From NCBI GenBank assembly GCA_023441105.1, contig JAEZQX010000533.1, positions 1-9,098 on the forward strand: DNA of 9,098 nt, read 5' to 3'. The position numbers and the translations under genes were made by a program. Below, piece after piece: positions 6,151 to 9,098 of the stretch. This DNA comes from Pseudomonadota bacterium (GTDB lineage Bacteria > Pseudomonadota > Gammaproteobacteria > Burkholderiales > Burkholderiaceae). A model generated the notes under the pieces. It had not been told where the DNA came from, did no database searches, and saw only the letters and a list, made by a program, of their open reading frames with translations. Within the stretch, counting starts at the first letter, position 1, and each line of letters begins with the position of its first letter.

Positions 6151-6166
6151 GAGCGGCTGACCGCTC
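6151..6166 (+). repeat. Intercistronic hairpin between tctC and tctB
   Basis: GAGCGG (6151-6156) and CCGCTC (6161-6166) form a perfect 6-bp GC-rich stem with a 4-base CTGA loop, in the 51-base gap after the tctC stop. No T-run follows, so it is not a classical terminator. Such structures often stabilise the 3' end of receptor mRNA, giving more binding protein than membrane subunits. That role is inferred from position. Confidence 0.4.
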
Positions 6167-6174
6167 CCCACGCC

Positions 6175-6619
6175 TTGAGCGACCAACTCGCCGACCGGAT
6201 CGTCGCTGCCTGCACGCTGCTGCTGGCAGCCGTGTATCTCTACGCCACGTCGACGCTGCCGACGATGGAGATCGGCGATCCCCTCGGGCCAAAGGCCTTC
6301 CCGGTCCTGCTGGGCATCCTGCTCGGGCTGGCCGGCGTCCTGCTGCTGTTGGAGTCGCGGTCCGGGCGCGGCGCCCCCAGCGGCGCGACCGGGCCTGGTG
6401 GCCGGCGTGGCGACCGTCACCGTTGCCTTCTTCGCTTTGCTCGAGCCGCTCGGTTACCTGATCGCCTTGTCGCTGTACCTCTTCGTGCTGATGTTCTGGC
6501 TGCACCGCCGGTCACCGCTTTCCTGCCTGGCTATCGCCGTACTGTTCGCGCTCGGCAGCTACCTGCTGTTCGCCAAAGCCCTCGGCGTCGTCCTCGCCAA
6601 GGGCTTGCTCCACTTCTGA
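6175..6619 (+). pseudogene. tctB: TTT small membrane subunit TctB, frame broken by one base
   Basis: Two halves of TctB lie in different frames. From a TTG at 6175 one frame reads SDQLADRIVAACTLLLAAVY, with the TctB hallmark IGDPLGPKAFPVLLG (about residues 33-47) and a second membrane segment ending in LLLLESRS. From about 6390 the protein continues one frame over as LVAGVATVTVAFFALLEPLG, with two more membrane segments, to TGA 6617-6619. Together they give four membrane segments and about 147 residues, the normal TctB layout. Dropping one C from the CCCCC run at 6374-6378 restores a single continuous frame, so the break is a one-base insertion in the variable loop between segments 2 and 3. 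It may be a sequencing error, a real inactivating mutation, or separate translation from GTG 6398. The TTG start is inferred, and no clear ribosome site precedes it. tctA starts 12 bases after the stop. Confidence 0.8.
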
Positions 6620-6631
6620 GGCGGCCGCCGG

Positions 6632-8143
6632 ATGGATGTGCTGCCGCATGTGCTCCACGGTTTCGCCGTTGCGCTCGAGCCGGTCAACCTGCTGTACGTG
6701 TTCATCGGCTGCTTCCTCGGCACGATCATCGGCGTGCTCCCCGGGGTCGGCCCTTCCGCCGGCATCGCGCTGCTGCTGCCGCTCGCGGCGGGCATGAATC
6801 CGACCACGGCGCTGATCATGATCGCCGGCATCTACTACGGCGCGATGTACGGCGGTTCCACCACCGCCATCCTGATCAATACGCCCGGCGAGTCCGGCTC
6901 GGTCATGACCACGCTCGACGGCTACCAGATGGCCCGGAACGGACGTGCCGGCGCGGCCCTCGCCATCTCGGCGATCGGCTCGTTCATCGCCGGCACGCTT
7001 GGCATCGTGCTGCTCACCTTCCTGGCCGTGCCGCTGTCGGAGGTGGCGCTGTTCTTCGGGCCGGCCGAGTACTTCACGCTGATGGTGTTCGCCCTCACCG
7101 CCACCACCGCGCTGGCCGGCGATTCCTTCGCCAAGGGGCTGATCGCCACCGTCCTGGGGTTGGTCATCGCCACGGTCGGCGTCGACCTGCAAAGCGGGCA
7201 GGCGCGCTACACCTTCGGCCTGCCGGAACTGCAGGAAGGATTCAACTTCATCATCGTCGTGGTCGGGCTGTTCGCCATCAGCGAGGTCTTCATCGGGATC
7301 GAGGAGCACTTGAGCGGCACGCGCCTGCCGATGCGGGTGACCGGGCCGATCTGGCTCACCCGCGAAGAATGGCGTCGCTCGGTGAGGCCGATCGCGCGCG
7401 GCGGGCTGCTCGGCTTTGCGGTGGGGGTCCTGCCCGGCGCCGGCAGCACCATCGCCTCGATCCTCGCCTACTCGCTCGAGAAGAAGGTATCGCGGCAGCC
7501 GGAAAAGTTCGGCAAGGGCGCCATCGAAGGCGTGGCCGGGCCCGAGGCCGCCAACAACGCTTCCACCTGCGGCGCCATGGTGCCGCTGCTCACGCTGGGC
7601 GTGCCCGGTTCCGGCGCCACCGCGATCATCATGGGCGCCTTCATCATGTACGGGATCCAGCCCGGACCGCTGCTGTTCCAGAGCCAGCCGGCGCTGGTCT
7701 GGGGGCTGATCGACAGCATGTACATCGGCAACCTCGTGCTGCTGCTGCTCAACCTGCCGCTGGTCGGGCTGTTCGTGCGCTTCCTCTACATCCCCACCGG
7801 TATCATGCTGCCGCTGATCCTCGCCATCTCGTCGATCGGCGTCTACTCCGTCAACTACAGCGTCTTCGACCTCTACCTGGCGCTTGGTTTCGGCCTGCTC
7901 GGCTACGTCTTCCGCAGGATCGGCGTGCCGCCGGCGCCGCTGGTCCTGGCGCTGGTGCTCGGCGGGATGATGGAGCAGTCGTTTCGGCAGGCGATGACCA
8001 TCTCGAGTGCCGACCCGCGGGTCTTCCTGCAGAGCGGCATCTCGGTCTCGCTGCTGTGCGCGGCGGCGTTGTCGATCGCAGTGCCGTTCGTGATGGCGCG
8101 GATGAGGAAGCACCGCAGTTCCAGGAAGCAATTGGCAGCATGA
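6632..8143 (+). CDS. tctA: TTT large membrane subunit, TctA family
   Basis: The 503-residue protein is the large integral membrane subunit of the TTT system, with the usual length and about ten to twelve hydrophobic segments. The two internally related halves show their conserved loops: GVLPGVGPSAGIALLLP (34-50) with YYGAMYGGSTTAILINTPGE (68-87) in the first, and GVLPGAGSTIASILAYSLEKK (265-285) with AGPEAANNASTCGAM and LGVPGSGATA (302-331) in the second. These loops are thought to line the substrate path and explain the proton- or sodium-motive-force-driven uptake known for the family. With TctB it imports the ligand presented by TctC. GAGG at 6618-6621, overlapping the tctB stop, serves as a ribosome site 10 bases before ATG 6632. 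The frame is intact. The last four bases (ATGA) overlap the start of the dehydrogenase gene, so the two are translationally coupled. Confidence 0.95.
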   Translation: MDVLPHVLHGFAVALEPVNLLYVFIGCFLGTIIGVLPGVGPSAGIALLLPLAAGMNPTTALIMIAGIYYGAMYGGSTTAILINTPGESGSVMTTLDGYQMARNGRAGAALAISAIGSFIAGTLGIVLLTFLAVPLSEVALFFGPAEYFTLMVFALTATTALAGDSFAKGLIATVLGLVIATVGVDLQSGQARYTFGLPELQEGFNFIIVVVGLFAISEVFIGIEEHLSGTRLPMRVTGPIWLTREEWRRSVRPIARGGLLGFAVGVLPGAGSTIASILAYSLEKKVSRQPEKFGKGAIEGVAGPEAANNASTCGAMVPLLTLGVPGSGATAIIMGAFIMYGIQPGPLLFQSQPALVWGLIDSMYIGNLVLLLLNLPLVGLFVRFLYIPTGIMLPLILAISSIGVYSVNYSVFDLYLALGFGLLGYVFRRIGVPPAPLVLALVLGGMMEQSFRQAMTISSADPRVFLQSGISVSLLCAAALSIAVPFVMARMRKHRSSRKQLAA

Positions 8144-9098
8144 GCAAGCACGACATCGTCCTGGTGCCGGGAGACGGCATCGGGCCGGAAGTGACCGCCG
8201 CCGCGCGGCGCGTGGTCGATGCCGCGGACGTGGCGGTGCACTGGGTCGACGGCCTGGCCGGACTCGAGGCCGTCCGCGTCGCCGGCACGCCGCTGCCGGA
8301 GACCACCATCGAGGCAATCCGCCGGGCACGGGTCGCGCTCAAGGGACCGACGGCCACGCCGTTCGGCGGCAGCTACCGCATCGTGTTCCCAGGCAACGGC
8401 CGCGACGGTGCGCCGCGCTCCTACCCGAGCGTCACCGTCGCGCTGCGCAAGGAGCTCGGGCTGTTCGTCAACGTCCGGCCGGTGCGCAGCTACCCCGGCA
8501 TTGCCTCGCGCTACCAGGGCGTGGACCTGGTGATCTTCCGGGAGAACAGCGAAGACCTCTATCTCGGCATCGAGCGCATGCGTGATGCCGACACCGCGGA
8601 GGCGACCAAGATCATCACCCGGGGCGCCACCGAACGGGTCGCGCGCTTCGCCCTCGACTACATGCGGCGGACCGGTCGCCGGCGGGTATCGATCATCCAC
8701 AAGAGCAACATCCTCAAGCTGACCGATGGGCTGTTCCTCGAGGCCGCGCGGGCTGTCCTGGCGCAAGCGCCGGACATCGAGGTCGGCCAGCGGGTGGTCG
8801 ATGCGGCCTGCATGGACCTGGTGATGAACCCCGAGGCCTGCGACTGCCTGCTGCTGCCGAACCTCTACGGCGATATCGTCTCCGACCTGGCGGCCGGGCT
8901 GGTGGGCGGGCTGGGCGTGGCGCCGGGCGCCAACATCGGCAGCGATTGCGCGATGTTCGAAGCCGTGCATGGCACCGCGCCCGACATCGCCGGCCGCGAT
9001 GTCGCCAATCCGACGGCGATGATCCTGTCGGCGGTCATGATGCTGCGTTATCTCGGCGAGGCCGATGCCGCCGCCCGTATCGACGCCGCCTTGTCCGC
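8140..9098 (+). CDS. Isocitrate/isopropylmalate dehydrogenase family enzyme, 3' end outside window
   Basis: The gene runs off the window after 319 codons and lacks only its C-terminal end. It belongs to the beta-decarboxylating dehydrogenases, closest in motifs to NAD-dependent isocitrate dehydrogenase. PGDGIGPEV (10-18) opens the fold. The substrate arginines lie in LRK (R103), NVRPVR (R113) and FRENSEDLYLG (R134, with Y141), and the catalytic lysine in IIHKSN (K188). The metal aspartates are D221, D245 and D249 in NLYGDIVSD. The cofactor loop HGTAPDIAG (278-286) has Asp-Ile where the E. coli NADP enzyme has Lys-Tyr, which points to NAD. Two features are unusual. Sixteen extra residues (81-96) sit between GGSYR and SVTVALRK, and the S-x-N of isocitrate dehydrogenases is S-V-T here. 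The substrate may therefore be another 2-hydroxy-3-carboxy acid, such as an isopropylmalate-, tartrate- or homoisocitrate-like compound. Its coupling to tctA suggests it metabolises the imported acid. Confidence 0.88.
   Translation, partial: MSKHDIVLVPGDGIGPEVTAAARRVVDAADVAVHWVDGLAGLEAVRVAGTPLPETTIEAIRRARVALKGPTATPFGGSYRIVFPGNGRDGAPRSYPSVTVALRKELGLFVNVRPVRSYPGIASRYQGVDLVIFRENSEDLYLGIERMRDADTAEATKIITRGATERVARFALDYMRRTGRRRVSIIHKSNILKLTDGLFLEAARAVLAQAPDIEVGQRVVDAACMDLVMNPEACDCLLLPNLYGDIVSDLAAGLVGGLGVAPGANIGSDCAMFEAVHGTAPDIAGRDVANPTAMILSAVMMLRYLGEADAAARIDAALS

Noticed and set aside
4438..6420. 660-codon minus-strand open frame
   Set aside because: It lies opposite tctC, tctB and the HD gene and overlaps the GFA gene in another frame. 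Its composition (runs of Arg, Gly, Gln, His, Ala) is that of an antisense frame in GC-rich DNA, with no recognisable motif.
6512..8329. 605-codon minus-strand open frame
   Set aside because: It is the antisense of tctA, very rich in Arg, Asp, Gln and His, with no domain signature. It is a shadow of strong G/C third-position bias.
7903..8970. 355-codon minus-strand open frame
   Set aside because: It is antisense to the dehydrogenase and the end of tctA, both of which have clear family motifs on the plus strand.
1..9098. CRISPR arrays, tRNA or rRNA genes, complete insertion sequences, integrase genes
   Set aside because: No regularly spaced repeats, cloverleaf-forming gene, rRNA-like stretch, or transposase or integrase motif was seen on either strand.

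Overview
The window comes from a GC-rich bacterial chromosome, most likely a proteobacterium. A Burkholderiales/Rhodocyclales-like betaproteobacterium is the best guess, from the tripartite tricarboxylate transporter (TTT) genes, the stray Bug-type receptor fragment and the strong G/C third-position bias. No rRNA, tRNA, CRISPR array or intact transposase was seen.

Left part (1-2320), an accessory or scarred region. Bases 1-395 hold no convincing gene. A C-terminal-looking fragment with a CxxC knuckle (396-497) and a doubtful small ORF (504-662) follow. Next is a compact type II toxin-antitoxin module: a Phd/YefM-like antitoxin (703-978) and an overlapping ParE/RelE-like toxin (978-1319), with a well-spaced sigma70-like promoter whose spacer is a near-palindrome. 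After it lie the C-terminal half of a Bug receptor (1563-2078), an unidentified reading stretch (2091-2192) and what looks like the last 30 residues of a xanthine-dehydrogenase-family molybdopterin subunit (2227-2319). Several gene ends without beginnings around a TA module suggest repeated recombination or deletion.

Middle part (2321-4934), small metabolic genes. A 605-residue protein joins an N-terminal Rieske [2Fe-2S] domain to a large, histidine-rich, probably helical domain I cannot assign. A stand-alone RelA/SpoT-type HD hydrolase (MESH1-like) follows after 16 bases. A GFA/CENP-V-family zinc protein converges on it from the minus strand.

Right part (4935-9098), a TTT operon. A divergent control region carries a good minus-strand promoter for the GFA gene, with a perfect 7-bp inverted repeat over its -35 box, and a weaker plus-strand promoter for the operon. 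The order is tctC (periplasmic receptor), tctB (small membrane subunit, reading frame broken by one base), tctA (large membrane subunit), then, with a 4-base ATGA overlap, an isocitrate/isopropylmalate-dehydrogenase-family enzyme cut by the window end. The expected logic is that TctC captures a carboxylate in the periplasm, TctA/TctB import it, and the coupled NAD-type beta-decarboxylating dehydrogenase oxidises it or a derivative. The dehydrogenase has an unusual 16-residue insertion beside its substrate loop, so the substrate may not be isocitrate.
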